DNA of 64,000 bases from Deroplatys truncata (GCA_030765065.1 CM060990.1:281445341-281509340); one strand, 5' to 3'; shown: positions 24,401 to 36,534, numbered from the stretch's first letter. Notes: generated by a model not told the origin, from the letters alone. Numbers and translations: made by a program.

Positions 24401-25159
24401 TTTGTTTTTGGTCGTCATAGTTTTACCTTTCGTTTACCCGGGCAATGTTCGATTTTTACCGCCGAACTGTTTAGTACTTATCAATCCATTTTATACATTC
24501 AGCGGAACGACTTGCGGCATTGTGTTGTTTGTACGGACTCTCTGAGTGCCCTTCAGAGTATTACCGCACTGTACAATTACCACCCTCTCTTAAAGCGCAT
24601 ACATGACCTGCTCCACTCGCTTGGTGTCTCTGGCATCAGCGTTTCCTTCATGTGGATTCCAGGTCATGTGGGCATCTCAGGTAATGAGTGTGCCGACTCC
24701 GCTACCAGATCGGCGATTTTATTACCCAGATATTTTGCCTCTGTTGCTACCTCCACAGATTTGTTTGTTATTTTACGTAGCCGCATCCTCTCTTTTTGGA
24801 GGGATGAGTGGACGGCCCTCCGGGGGAACAAGTTGCGGGAGGTTAAGCCTCTCCCGTTAGTCTGGGGTACCTCTTCTCGTTCGTGTCGTCGAGAAGAGGT
24901 ACTTTTAGCTCGTCTACGAATCGGACATTACCTTTTTAGTCATAGATACCTGGTTAGTGGTGACCCCGCACCACTGTGTGGTCAGTGTGATATGCCATTA
25001 ACGGTGCGTCACATTTTAACAGTGTGTCAAGTTTTAGCTCCAATGCGCGTTTGCGTGGGTCTGCCTGTTGGCATAGCCAACGTTCTGGCAGACGACGCGC
25101 ATGCTGTAGAATGTCTTTTACGTTTTATCAGTGACATTGGTTTTAGCCGACGCATTTAA
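21468..25159 (+). pseudogene. Copy C ORF2: endonuclease, reverse transcriptase, RNase H; catalytic sites mutated
   Basis: ATG 21468 opens ORF2. Endonuclease blocks (VCLQETKLRPHDPFDLRGY; GYFNAHHPLWGSP with G-D changed to G-Y) come first, and a stop-free segment at 22259-22843 covers the linker. The reverse transcriptase follows: FRRHRSTVDHLVSL, then a one-base loss at the FFDLEKAYD block (near 23200). The catalytic FVDD is SVND here (about 23470-23481). RNase H starts YTNGSKTD instead of YTDGSKTD, losing another metal-binding D. The long frames 23220-24269 and 24179-25159 are the best preserved reading in the family here, yet three catalytic sites are damaged. Confidence 0.88.
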
Positions 25160-25405
25160 TGCGCTGAGCGCCTTTTAGTCGTGTGATTTTATATTATCTT
25201 TTTAATGGGGCTCTACTCCCCAGTGGACATATGGCGCTCATGTCCCATGCATTCTACTGCTCTTGACACTCGTTTTACTCTTTTATTGTTATGTTTACCG
25301 TGTTTTTGTGCGTTGATTTTGGCATTTGTGTGCTTGTTTTGTAGTGTTTTTGACTGCGGTTTTGTCCCGTATTTTATTTTTTGGATTTTAAATTCTACAC
25401 ATTCT

Positions 25406-25440
25406 AAGGGTGCTGATGACCTTCGGTATTTAGCGTCCTT
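25406..25440 (+). repeat. 3'-terminal stem-loop of copy C
   Basis: Arms AAGGGTGCT and AGCGTCCTT pair fully if one G-U and one U-G wobble are allowed. Confidence 0.75.
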
Positions 25441-25458
25441 AAGCCCAACCCCATCACC

Positions 25459-25860
25459 CCATTCAAACCCTGTCCAGCCTAGCACCTCTCATATAAAGTG
25501 CATTTTTCCTCCTTCAGCTCCTGTCTAGCCTAGCATCTCTGCTTGGTTTCCTATCTCTCCCATATAAAACACATTCTACCTTTAACACCTATCTAGCCTA
25601 ACATCTCTCCTCGGTTTCCTATCTGTCCCATATAAAACACAGATTATACCTTTAACACCTGTCTATCCTGGCATCTCTCCCCGTTTTACTATCCCTCCCA
25701 TATAAACGCATTTCCCTCCTTCACCCATGCTCCACGGAGCCTCTTTCCTCGTTTTCCCTGTCTCTCCCATATAAACGCATTTCCTCTCCTCCAACCCTTT
25801 CCTAGCACCGGAACTCTCCTCGTTTCCCTATCTTTTCCCATATAAACGCAAAAAAGTGGC
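25459..25860. repeat. CATATAAA minisatellite, right part
   Basis: Six units of 68-70 bases follow, each with a CATATAAA core at about 25490, 25561, 25629, 25700, 25769 and 25840. It is the continuation of the array at 19680-19822. Confidence 0.85.
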
Positions 25861-28249
25861 CTCGCTCTCTCTTATACATACTCCTCACACACATACACAC
25901 ATATGTGTGTATAGAACTATTTATAATACTTAATACTGCACTTGACATAACTTACAGTTGTAGTGTTATGCAGAGGAAAAAACAATATTTAATGGAGCGT
26001 GTACAAACTTACTATCATTAAAATGAAACATTAAACTGAGTACCATATCTCAAGGGTTGAGTGAGCCCAGTTCTACAAAAATATTATTTATAGCTTTGGA
26101 TAATTATTTATTTGCTTGCCTCGATTATCTGACATAATTATTTCGTTATTGACTTAAACTTCTGCTCACCACCACAAAACTTTGGTTTATAATAAAAAAA
26201 CATGATAGATATAAAATAAACGGAAGAAGTTTAATATTGAGCAGTGTTCCTTCTCAGAAAAAAGGAATTCTAAAATGAACTATTGAAATTATTGGGGACT
26301 ATGCTATTCTAAATAAACTTTGAAACAACATTATTTGTTTCTCTTATTCATAAAATGGAGTGTACAAGGTCTCTTAAAGTATTTCGGGCTCAGTCTTGAC
26401 TTTCCGGTAAGGGAAAGCTCCTAAACCCAGTAAAAGTAATGACCCGGGTAGGGGTAGATCCCAGTACCCAATCACGATAATGGACACTTACGGATAGACC
26501 AAAGAGGCAGTAAAATAGTGTGGTGCTGATAAGAAAGACAGCATCGGTGCCAGAATTTTCAAACCTGGGATGGGGTGGACTTTCAGGTGGGCACAGGGAA
26601 AATAAGAGAATGGTTAATTGTTGCGTAAAGGATCGTACCTATTAGTATTAGATTTTGTATAGACATAACAGCTTCAGTCATTTCCTACCACACAACCAAG
26701 CGCCCTCCGATGTCTTGCGTATTACTGCTTTTATGTCATTGGGAGCTTTGGATAAAAATAATTAACCGGTGCATTTACATGTTTCTCAGTGTATTACAAT
26801 AAGGTTTTAGCAGCATACTGCTGTTGTGCTAAATTCTAAAATATGACTATTTGCCTATTTGATACTGGCTGGAAATGTACTAAAACATGCAAAAAAATAT
26901 AGGTAGAAACATTATAACGGTAAACGAATATGCATCTATCACATTTTAATATTATTTCATAAAAACCTTACCTCAATGAATGTAATCCGGCAATTCTCAT
27001 AAAAGGAGTCCAAATCGTCAACGATACCCTCAGCACACTATGATTTCAGTTGCTGACCCCATCCACTACAATAACAGCAACATTGCTCTCACAATCGTTA
27101 CCCATTTTATTTTTCAGGAACGTTTTTATAGAACTTATAAACGAGCATGCTCTTTCACACCTGTCACTTCAAACAGGAATGGTTACAGCTGTTTCTGCCA
27201 TTTTGAACATTTCCTGACATCTCAAACGAAACTACTCTAGAAGCCCAATAAAAAGGCATAATTTACTTTCCAGTGAATAGCTTTGCTCTTCCTCGTATAT
27301 TTCCATTGCTTAAGTAAGCAAATTTTAGAATAACAAAAAAACGTTTTTTATATATAGCACCAATACTTGATAGAGAGTTCACTTGAAAAATTCACTACGA
27401 TTTCGTTCTTCTGCATATTTTAAACAGTTATGTCATCATACACATATATTTTAAATGATATATTATAGTTATTCGCTTAAGCTTCGCCTTCATAATAGAG
27501 GGCTTTAAGGGACACTGGGACTTGAGTTTTTACATGAAAACGACAAAAATTTCAACTTATTAATTATATCATACCTATAAATGTTCTATAGACACCTGTG
27601 AATCATTTTGGTCAAAAGGTTTTCATATTTTTAAAAGCCCAGCGACATGTTTAAATTACTTGTGCGCTCCCTTTTAACTCTACTGGACTCTTTCTTTATG
27701 CTTTTATCAGTTTAACATTTTTGCGCGTGATATCTATTCCTTATGTTTCAGTTACGCTCCGATTTCAAATTTGCATACACAATATAAAATTTGTTATATA
27801 AACATTAAACATTCATTTTATGGTTGCTTTAGTCATTGGCTCACAAAAAATAACTTCTACTGAAAACAAGGAAAATTATAACATCACTTCATAGAAAAAA
27901 AATTACTTCTCTATAATTAATATCTTTAACTTCAATCAAATCGTTACATTTATTTTCACTATACTAAAGTATTAGAAAATGTCACTATCATGCTTCTCTG
28001 ACAAATTTGAATGCGCAAGGCAGTTTTAGAAAATTTTCATTTTTCCGCTAATTAAAACGTTTAACTGCATTATATCAGAAACTATTTGAGCTAGAGCTTT
28101 GAGATTTTACACACACACTGTTTTTGTTTAATAGTTCCAGTTATTCCCCGCCTTTAACTGCATGGTTCTAACATTTCTTTTGTTTATTCATAGTAAGTAT
28201 ACCAATTTTCAAATGAATGGCTTTAAAATTAAAAAGGTTAGAAAATTCC
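25861..28249. other. AT-rich non-coding stretch
   Basis: No gene, no element edge. A short (AC)n(TG)n palindromic-looking run lies at 25884-25908. A GC-richer patch at 26370-26600 may be an old repeat that I cannot name. Confidence 0.5.
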
Positions 28250-28680
28250 GGGTCGGCGCCGTGACCGAGCGGTTAGACCGCTCGCCTCCCACCAAGGCGG
28301 TCTGGGTTCGATCCCAGGGGCCCGAATTTGGGATTTGTGATGGACAAAGCGGCATCTGGGCGGCTTTTCTCCGGGTTCTGCGGTTATACATTCCACTAAT
28401 ACCTCCATCAACACCTTTTCGTTAAATCCTTGCCTTCATTTGGTATCATCTTCTTCCTCATTCTCATACATGACTATGGGCCGATCCCCCGTTCCGGGTT
28501 CTTCATTCTCTGATTCCATGTTCGTCTGCTCCTCGACAGGCCTCTGACTCTAGGCACGTAAGTCTTAGGGGGTGTAAGCCCTACATACGGGGAGGACAAG
28601 CCGACTAAAAACAATTCACTCCCAGTGTCCCTTAAGGGTGGGCTCAAAGTAGTACAGGCCATCGAAGCCCACTCACTGCG
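28250..28680 (+). mobile_element. tRNA-Val-like SINE
   Basis: The first 76 bases (28251-28326) fold like a tRNA: T-arm CTGGG-TTCGATC-CCAGG, anticodon arm CGCCT-CCCACCA-AGGCG with CAC at the anticodon position, an A box (GTGACCGAGCGG) and a B box (GGTTCGATCCC). The acceptor stem is imperfect and base 33 is not U, so this is a SINE promoter head rather than a working tRNA. The body that follows (GGGATTTGTGATGGACAAAG, then a CT-rich part) has no tRNA similarity. The right boundary is uncertain. Confidence 0.65.
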
Positions 28681-31600
28681 GGGCCACGCATGAATGATTA
28701 TTGACAGCAGTACATTTTATGCCTGTGTTTTATAATTTAATCCCTTTCTAATCCTTGGTTACGGAATTAAAGCAGAAACAAAATGCTCTGAATTTGGACA
28801 AGAAAATTATCATTCCTTAACAGGTTTTGTCATGATTATTACAGAATTTGCAGTTTATACTATAGAAGCCTTAAATTTCTTTGTCTGCAATTAGTTAACT
28901 ATATGAACATAAAAGCTCATAATTTTTAGTCACGCCTATTTCTGTCTTTTGAACTTTCCTTCATTTAACGCGAAGATCCTTTAAGCGATATGTCATTTCG
29001 AACGAGAATGGATGGGTATGAAAGGAATACACTATGAGCTGTTGGACCTCAAGCACCAGGTCTAACTGATATTCATTTTAAAGTCCAAGAAAAACCCGGA
29101 ATAAAAATCCCAGCCATGCTGCTTCCCCAACCAGAGTTTAACCGAGGTTCGCAGCGTGATCCCTTCTCGTCTAAGACCATTTCACTCCTAAAGCAGTTCT
29201 GTGTGAAATTCCTTTGACTTTTATGAAGATCGCATGTTAATGTTAGGCATTGAAGTTAATTTACTTTGTGTATTTAAATTCATTCATGAGCTACATGCAA
29301 AAATATCCTGGTAACATAGTTTAAAGTAACATGTGTTATTGACTAACAAAAAATAACTTTGCTAGGTGAGAGATACCATCGTCTGTCAAAAGGATAATAA
29401 CATTAAATACTACATTGTGTAAAATTATGCCAAAATAATGCTAATTGTGTACAATGCAGTCCGACCTATGTTTTAACACTTACCGATTCCAACTGTATAA
29501 TCCAATAGCGAAAGAGATCTTAATTCAGCTTGGTAACCAGAAGTAACAAATCCCTTCACTGATTACTTATGCGCCTTACTGTTCGCTCAACATGAGGCGG
29601 TTATAAAGTTTGCGACTTTAGCTTTGTTTTGGATAATTCTGCTTACACAGCACAAAAAGCTTTGCTCACATTACGAAGACTCAGGAATGAGTGCGTTATT
29701 TGCCTAACCTTTCTGTACGAAAGTGTAATAGGAAGCATGACCTGAAGGAAATTATTTACGCACAATTGACAAAACGTGAAAGTCATTTCCTTCCTATCCG
29801 TAAGCCACTTATCAGCATTTCCCACTATTGTTTCTTATACGTTATGCGCAGTCACTGATAATATATTTGATCACTGGATACAGAAATATAAACGTTTTCT
29901 TACGTACCTACTATTCTGCAGGTCTGCTAAAGGAGATTAGATTCTCTGAAGGTTTTGGAGTGCTTCCTTTATCACATTATTAAGGCCATGTTAATCGGGC
30001 ACGGACACGATATAAAACCCGACGGTGTTGTTTCCAGATGACATTTAGGAAATATTTTATATTCATATGTAATAAACATTTTGAAGTTTTAAAATTTAAA
30101 AACATAAGTTTTTTAAGAAGCTTTACTTAAGTTTACAGACACAACCAACCAGCAAAAGCACTGAGCTCTGCAATGCCCCGTTTTAGCAACCCTGGCCTAC
30201 AAAAATTATTACGAAACACATCCAAGTACATAGATGCACATCTTTGGTGCTGGGTAATACACATTTCCACTCAAGAATAAGCTCAGAACGTTCATGTATT
30301 TCTCTTTTAAGGTTACCCATAGTTGGAATTTGTCATTATTTTCAAAAAATTCAAAAATTAGCTTTTATGTCCAAAATATACTTTGAACCTTCAGCTTGAA
30401 TTGCATAATATAGCTTTTGCTCCTAGAGCCCTTTCAAGCTTCAATACGTGACCATTTAAATACAAAGGAGCACACGGCCTGTATTCACTTCCAATGTCTT
30501 TTACTTGATTTTTATTTTTCTCACACTTTTGTTTATTAAAAATGTCCCACGTGATGTAGTTTGTAACCAAAACTGTTCAAATTTTCAGCACAAACTCACA
30601 CAGAATGAACTTAAAAACTGGCATATGGTTTTTTGCCACACTTTTAAACTGCTCAAGATGTGGCATAACTAATTCGACCTCGAGTATAAATTGTTTAAAA
30701 AATTATGTTTGAAGGTTAATATTTTTCTCTCAGACAACCAAGTTAGTGAATAAAGTTCTCTATGTCAGTTTCGTACTTGCGGTGGTATTTTTATTTTTTC
30801 AAAATTCTGATTTCTGCATCATGTGCAACACCTATTAACCAACATAATTAAAGTAAATTATACCTTTTTCCTAACAACTATTAATTATATCTGGGTGAAG
30901 TTTAAAATACGCTTATAATTAAGGCAGAGCAGTAGGTATGTGACAAAATTTCGAAAACATTTGGATAAAAAGTGAAACATTTTGAAATTTCACCTATGGT
31001 ACCCTTAATTAAAGCTATGCAACCAGTTCTGTAGTAACGGTATAAAGCTATGCCCAAAGAGTGTCTCTGTCATAAAAGTTCTGATGTGTTTCTCTCATAA
31101 AGGATCTGATAAGTTACTTTTACTTGAATTTCCCAAACTATTATAGTTCATTTCTCTACAGCTTCTACAAACTATTCTTACGAAAGATCATTTTTCTATC
31201 CACTTCATGTTAACCGAGATAAAACTTTGCGGAAATAATACCATCACACACTTAGTTGTAGCTACAACGGAAATACAGGAAATTGAATCGATAAACAGGT
31301 GTTAGAAAGAGGAACGCTATAAGCTGGCTTTGAAAACCCATACTCCTTATGCGACATCGCGAGAGAAAACTGAATAGCGACAGCACTGCATTCGCATGAC
31401 TTTTTGTACTCACTCTTCTATAAATACTCTTATAAATGCTTAATCTTCTATATACTTTGTGTTAATCGATATAAACTTCCATTACACATTTACTAATTTT
31501 GTTGAAGGTATAAGAAGGATACGTAGACTAAAGTGATAGTCAGAGCTGGTGACTATGTGATGGCTTTGAAATACCATGCTATTTGCATGACCACGAGGGG

Positions 31601-31740
31601 AAAAAAGAAAGAATGTCGGCTTACCATTTGAAGAGCTCGGGTTAGAAAATTCAAACCAATAACAAAGAATATCTTGCAAATGGTTAACGCCACAAAATGA
31701 CTATTTGGCATAAATGGTTTACTTTATTGTGTATTGAATT
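28681..31740. other. AT-rich non-coding stretch
   Basis: I see no coding region, element edge or RNA gene. Short open frames on both strands look like chance. This is the longest quiet part of the window. Confidence 0.55.
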
Positions 31741-31894
31741 AGAGTGTTACGGGGTCGTTTAAGCCCTGTAGGCTTCTCCTAACTGCGACCTTAGTAGGTA
31801 TATTGTGAGATTACCCTAATCTATATTTCCCAGTTTAAATTAATGCTTCTAATGAAACTTAAAATTTTCTGGTTAGTAGTGAGGCAAGTCCCAG

Positions 31895-32400
31895 GTTAGG
31901 GAAAGCGTTAGAGAAAGTAAATTCTAAAAATCTCATTCTTGGGCGAGCAATCGTTCCGCAATCGCAAAGTACTACTGGTATGTGCCTCGCCATTTTTTTT
32001 TTCGTCTTGACAGAAGCGACATTTACTCACACTCATCTTGCCCATTTTGCAGAGATGGTCCCTGAGAAAGCAATGTCCAGTGAGGAGTCCATTTACTATC
32101 CTCAACTCCTGTTTGCTGAACGTGAGGATCTCTTTTGATATTTTAGCTGAGAGTTCTATAAGTTCTTGGGCATGATTTAGCTTTGAGGCCTAATCCCAAT
32201 AGCTTTTACGTCTTTAACGTTCCCATACTTTTATATTTTCATTTATGTAGCAATCTGATACCCCGCAAAATGGTTCAGCGCAAGTGAATGGAATGTTAGC
32301 TCCCACCTTGGCTAGGATATCAGCAATTTCACTGCCTTCAATTCCTTCGTGTTCTGGCACAGTTTTGTGTATTAAGATTTTGTCTATGTATTAAGGTTTA
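31895..32400 (-). pseudogene. RNase H and C-terminal remnant of another non-LTR retrotransposon
   Basis: On the minus strand the reading VPEHEGIEGSEIADILAKVG (about 32300-32360) matches the last RNase H block (the H of PEHEG and the D of ADILA). Downstream lie IVNGLLTGHCFLRDHLCKMG and CRFCQDE, the usual zinc-binding tail with a C-x2-C pair. The family differs from copies A-D. Only the 3' end of the element remains, with at least two frame breaks. Confidence 0.7.
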
Positions 32401-33475
32401 CGAATTATACAAAAGTCATTCAGAATGAAAAATACCTCACAGGCATTCGCAGGAAATTCAAGATAAAAATTCTATTTGTCATGAAAAGTACCGTACACAA
32501 ATACGATTTTAATCGAGATTATTAGAACCTTTTTTTAAAATACTAAAATAACGAAACGTTTTCCATGTGAAGGGTATTTTGAGGTGGGGGATTTCCTGAA
32601 AATGTTCATGTTGCAACCTTCGAAGACTCAGAGCTTAAATGATAAGTTTGGTATTTAACCAACTTTCCGTTTTGTAAATATACTGCTTACAAATAGATAC
32701 ATACGTACGCGCGCGCGCACGCACACACACACACACACACACACACTAACACTCACACGGACCTTTTTCCTAAAAGTGCTTTATGTTTGTATTAGATTAA
32801 AAACGTGCATTTCCAGTGAAATCTCGGTATCGAATTTTAGGGTGGAATGCAATATTTCCTCCACTTACTATAGCTAAGATACTATAAAATACTATAGGTA
32901 GAGAAAATAAACATGACAAAGCCGCCACAGATGGCCGAGCTCGTTAAAGGACGGAGCAGAAGATCTGCGGTTCCCATTCTGCCAGGTCCGTCCTCCCTGA
33001 CTAAGGTGTTCTTTTCTCAGATATTCGTCAGTCCTTATAACTGGTAAATGCCGGGGAGGTACAATGTCTCTCAAATGTATCTGGGGCGGGGGGCGTAAAA
33101 CGCACAACGGCTCAATGCCTTTGTTCACCCTTTCAATGGAAGCTTGGAAGAGGGAAAAGGAGGTGCCAGAGGCATCAAGTGCAAAAATAAGCACAGTTCC
33201 AGTACGGTCTGCTTTGGTGTAAAGGGGAGCGTTAGGGCTTGTTATTGCAGAATCGCCTGTTCAAGTCCGAGGATAGGATTTGTATTTTTTTGGGGCTGAA
33301 ATAGCTGCCTCCGTGCCCTTTATAAGTATATATTTGCTTGTTTAGCATGCTTTTGCTATACAAATAATTTGATACATCAATGTTCTGTATTATTATTAAT
33401 ATTGATGTTGTTCTTGTATACAAAAGCCACACGTATTTCTAACTAGTATATATTTCTCTTAACGATGATATATGT
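32401..33475. other. Non-coding stretch with microsatellite
   Basis: It contains a CG/CA dinucleotide run at 32707-32745. A segment at 32925-33240 (TGGCCGAGCTCGTTAAAGG and a T-arm-like GGTTCCCAT) could be an old tRNA-Leu/Ser-derived SINE, but it lacks a clear B box, so I do not call it. Confidence 0.5.

Positions 33476-33530
<55 letters not shown>
33476..33530. repeat. (TAA)n microsatellite
   Basis: About 18 uninterrupted ATA/TAA triplets. Confidence 0.95.
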
Positions 33531-33730
33531 GTAATAGTCATAATCATGCCTTTTATATGAGAAACACAACCTGGCTTCCATTGAAGTTATTTGGCTGATG
33601 TTGGGCGTGAATACTAAGCATCTTTGTAACATTTTGCCAACGTTTCAGGCGGAATACTGATTCCATTTATAGTTGCTACTGTAAAAGGTTCAATTGTCAT
33701 TTGCAACTGTTTGTATACACATATATGTCG

Positions 33731-33976
33731 TCCTCCGTCGTCTAAGGATACCATGCTAGCCTCTAGTTCCGAGGTCGCGGGTTCAAACCCGGCGATGGGC
33801 AATGGAATTTTTCGGGCGTAGAAATCCTTAGCACTTCGGAAGGGAAGTGAACCTGGTGGTCCCATATCGTAGATTTGTGGCAGGTAAAAGTATCTCAAAC
33901 CTGATAAACAAGCCTCTGAGCAAAATTTCGGTCTTTCACGCCCAATATAGAATGAGGCGCTAAGAACCATAGTAGT
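33731..33976 (+). mobile_element. tRNA-derived SINE, plus orientation
   Basis: The tRNA-like head starts TCCTCCGTCGTCTAAGGATA with a clear B box (GGTTCAAACCC, 33780-33790). The body shares GGGCGTAGAAATCC, AAGTGAACCTGGTGGTCCC, and GAGGCGCTAAGAACCATAGT with the copies at 36257, 37172 and 45842. The Gypsy LTR element is inserted in its 3' tail: GTAGT at 33972-33976 is repeated at 45348-45352. Confidence 0.85.
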
Positions 33977-34138
33977 TGTAGTGACACATAGCTACAAATT
34001 AGTAAGTTCACCACAATAGCAGCAATTTACATAATAGTTAGTAAGCGCACCGCAACGGCGCTAATGTTTAGTCAAATAAACGAGATGGCGCCACCAGTAC
34101 CTTCAGCGCAGGTTGGAACTAGTGGCTAGCATAGAAGG

Positions 34139-34147
34139 TATATAAGG
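34139..34147 (+). promoter_or_regulatory. Candidate TATA box of the left LTR
   Basis: TATATAAGG lies in the segment absent from the right LTR, about 160 bases into the LTR. The role is inferred from sequence alone. Confidence 0.4.
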
Positions 34148-34645
34148 ACACGTTTATAGTTACGGAGTCAGTTTGCACGCCTAAAGGGCAAGGAATTTAA
34201 AAAAGCTATTAAAATAATAGCATTAATAAATTGGAAACAGTACAAATGCTAATACCTTGTATTCATTTACATAATATAGACTATAATTGTACATATGTTT
34301 CAGGACACAGCGCATGCTGAGCGAGATATCACAGCTCCCTCTACTGCTGCAGCCATTGCTCAGATAAAGTACTCCTCAACTTCTTTATAAGCACGACACC
34401 TCACCCCAAATATCCTGCCTTCTGCATGCAACTCCTCCACTAACACTTAGGTCATAGGTCTGGGCTACTTGGCAAGACCTGTACCTAACCCCATTCTGCT
34501 TGTATACTCCCTTGATGATCGCCACCAGCGCTGGCGTAGGCGAGGCCAGCCGAAAAACGGTGTCAGTCTTGCTCTGGGCCTTATCGGCACCATAGCGACA
34601 ACTACGTTGGTCCATCCTCAAGAGGAACAGCAAACTCTATTTTTG

Positions 34646-34774
34646 GAAAGGTAGAATCAAATGACTGAAAATTTCAATGCCATAGCCCGGCTATGGAATT
34701 GAAATTTTCAGTCATCTGATTCTACTTTTCCAACCCTGTCCAACACACGGCTTGTGTGAAAGAACAATTAATTC
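34646..34774. mobile_element. 129-bp hairpin insertion with 15-bp target duplication
   Basis: The first 85 bases form a near-perfect palindrome: arms at about 34647-34687 and 34689-34730 pair over about 40 bases around a CGG centre, with a few mismatches. A second small stem (CACAC-ggctt-GTGTG, 34744-34758) follows. CAAACTCTATTTTTG (34631-34645) on the left is repeated with one change at 34775-34789, and the right LTR has a single uninterrupted copy of this site near 44998. The insert encodes nothing. Confidence 0.75.
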
Positions 34775-35135
34775 CAAACTCTGTTTTTGATTACTCAGAC
34801 CTATTTTCCTTAATGCACTCCCTCAACCTGCTCTTTTAACCCGTCGTGCTATCCCACTGACAACCTGCTGATCCCGGACGGTGCCTCTGAGCTCGGTGAG
34901 TTTCTTTCACCAGAGTACTAGGCACTGCTTGAGTGGAGCTTGGTGGTCAGTGGTGGACCAGTGGCACTTTGTTGTCATAGGATGACGAAGCCGGCTGGTC
35001 TTTGTGAGCCAACTGATTCGAGGAAGAGCTTGCGGCAGGCAAGCGGTGCCACTATTAAGTAACTGAGTAACCTTCCCGATTAGACCTTTGGTAGAGTACG
35101 AACACGCCAATATGAACAACACAGAAACCACAACA

Positions 35136-35155
35136 TTGGTGATCCCCGACGGAGC
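35136..35155 (+). promoter_or_regulatory. Candidate primer binding site of the Gypsy element
   Basis: The bases directly after the left LTR read TTGGTGATCCCCGACGGAGC. A GGTGAYCCCGAC start is common at this place in invertebrate Gypsy elements, where a host tRNA 3' end primes minus-strand synthesis. I cannot say which tRNA. Confidence 0.5.
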
Positions 35156-35169
35156 TATCACAGAAGAGA

Positions 35170-35940
35170 CGACGTCATAGCTAGAAACACTTCTCGCCAT
35201 TTCCACGCTACCGTCCTTCTACACCGAAAAACCGATGACATTGTCCCTACATTCAGAGGCAGTCTTCGCACGGCACGGAATCAACTCACCAGTTACTTGG
35301 TTCTACAGGGTCATCTGTCAACTTCCCCGACAAATAGTGATCCAGGTAGCAGACTTCACATCGGCACCAGGAGCACAACCTTACCAGGTACTCAAGGAGC
35401 TCCTATATGAAATCTACAACCCTTGATGACTACAAAAGCTACAACGGTTACTAGAAGCCACTCACCTCGGGTATCAAAAGCCTTCTCAGCTACTCCGAGC
35501 GATGCGCCACCAAGCTGGCACACACACTACGGAAGATCTCTTGAGATTCCATGACTACGAAACCTACAAAACAAACTGAGGCACTGCTGGCTCCATGGGA
35601 GGACGAGCCGTTGGAAAAACTGGCACGCATTACGAAACGCATTATGGATCAGAACACCACAAGGATTTAGCAGAGGTTCAGCACATAGAGCCACAAACAG
35701 AACTCGAACTCCAATTTGAGGTACTAACCGACCGTCTCAGGACATTGCAAGGTACCCTTAGGCAAACCACGGACCACCGGCAACCGCAACGACGGCATCT
35801 GCTGATACATAGGCGCTGAATTAGGAAGGCATGCACCTGCATATCGTCCTGCCAACACATGGGCAACACACACCAGGGAAGCGAATTGACACAGCAAGTA
35901 TGCCAGGACTGGCTGCGAGAACACTCCCCAACAGCCTCTT
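35170..35940 (+). pseudogene. Gypsy gag fragment
   Basis: The frame at 35235-35426 reads EAVFARHGINSPVTWFYRV and YQVLKELLYEIYNP, the pattern of arthropod Gypsy capsid (gag) proteins. Past a stop, KPSQLLRAMRHQAG and a following acidic/basic region continue it. No zinc knuckle is preserved. Gag would form the particle shell. Three or more stops are present. Confidence 0.65.
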
Positions 35941-35946
35941 AATCAA

Positions 35947-36256
35947 ATGCAGGTTAACCTGATACCGTTCTTGGCAGACACCGGAGCCTGCATATCCATT
36001 CTACCTAACAGAATTTTACGTCAGGCTCACCCCACGAACTATTTGGTCTATGCTGCCAACGGGGCCCTGATCCACGCCTTCAGCACACAGAGGGACAGCT
36101 GCACCTGGGGACAACAGGGACATATACATGCGAATTCCTGGACGCCAACATTCCTAAAGGCAATCATAGGCGCAGACTTCCTGACGCACTTCGGCCTGAC
36201 AGTAGGCCTAAATGCCAAGTGCCTCACGGACAGCCGCAGCCGCCAGATTCCATGCT
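35947..36256 (+). pseudogene. Gypsy aspartic protease fragment
   Basis: FLADTGACISILP (catalytic DTGA) and the later IIGADFLTHFGLTV flap/closing segment are in one open frame, so the protease fold is nearly complete. The frame ends in SINE sequence inserted at 36257. The enzyme would cut the gag-pol polyprotein. The start given is only the first in-frame ATG; the family makes it as part of a polyprotein. Confidence 0.75.
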
Positions 36257-36525
36257 GCTTTTGTTAACTGCTGTGGTCCTTAGCGTCCCATTCTATATTG
36301 TGCGTGAAAGACCGGTAATTTTGCTCAGAGGCCTCTTTATCAGGCTTGAGGTTCTTTTACGTGCCGCAAATCTACGATACGGGACCACCGACTTTACTTC
36401 CGCTCCGAAGGAAGCCAAGCTAATGATTTTTACGCCCAAAAAATCCATTGTCCTCCGCCGGGTTTGAACCCGCGACCTCGAGAACCAGAGGCTAGCATGA
36501 TAACCACTACACCACGGAGGATGAC
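36257..36525 (-). mobile_element. tRNA-derived SINE, minus orientation (in protease region)
   Basis: The tRNA-like head is at the right end: TCCTCCGTGGTGTAGTGGTT read on the minus strand from 36521, with B box GGTTCAAACCC, and acceptor arms TCCTCCG and CGGAGGA that pair perfectly. The body extends left to TTAACTGC. The target duplication is ATTCCATGCT (36247-36256) and ATTCCACGCT (36526-36535). Confidence 0.85.
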
Positions 36526-36534
36526 ATTCCACGC

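Larger units (their letters stand above)
19823..25458 (+). mobile_element. Non-LTR retrotransposon copy C (5.6 kb), 5' ORF1 deletion
   Basis: This is the same family as copy B, with the 5' end CCCCCCAGGGG and a CATCA tail. The 13-base target duplication CCATTCAAACCCT is at 19810-19822 and 25459-25471. It is shorter than B and D mainly because about 300 bases around the ORF1 start are missing (junction near 20345). It interrupts the minisatellite at the Polinton 1 end. Confidence 0.92.
33977..35135 (+). repeat. Left LTR of the Gypsy element
   Basis: It starts TGTAGTGACACATAGC and ends ACCACAACA. It shares with the right LTR the segments GCTACAAATTAGT, AAGCGCACCGCA, AGTCAAATAAACGAG, TTGATTACTCAGACC and GAGTACGAACACGCCAA. 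It is longer than the right LTR by a ~455-base segment (about 34140-34596) holding TATATAAGG (34139-34147), a plausible promoter, and by a 129-base hairpin insert. Confidence 0.85.

Noticed and set aside
28251-28326. Possible functional tRNA-Val gene
   Set aside because: The acceptor stem has mismatches, base 33 is not U, and a non-tRNA tail typical of a SINE follows.
25861-31740. Host exons in the quiet AT-rich region
   Set aside because: Short frames have no recognisable domains and no paired splice sites that join into a longer frame.
32925-33240. Possible tRNA-Leu/Ser-derived SINE
   Set aside because: An A-box-like segment is present, but I could not find a convincing B box, tail or target duplication.
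33614-33970. 118-codon minus-strand frame
   Set aside because: It is the antisense reading of a SINE, and the similar frames at 36219 and 45910 have the same cause.
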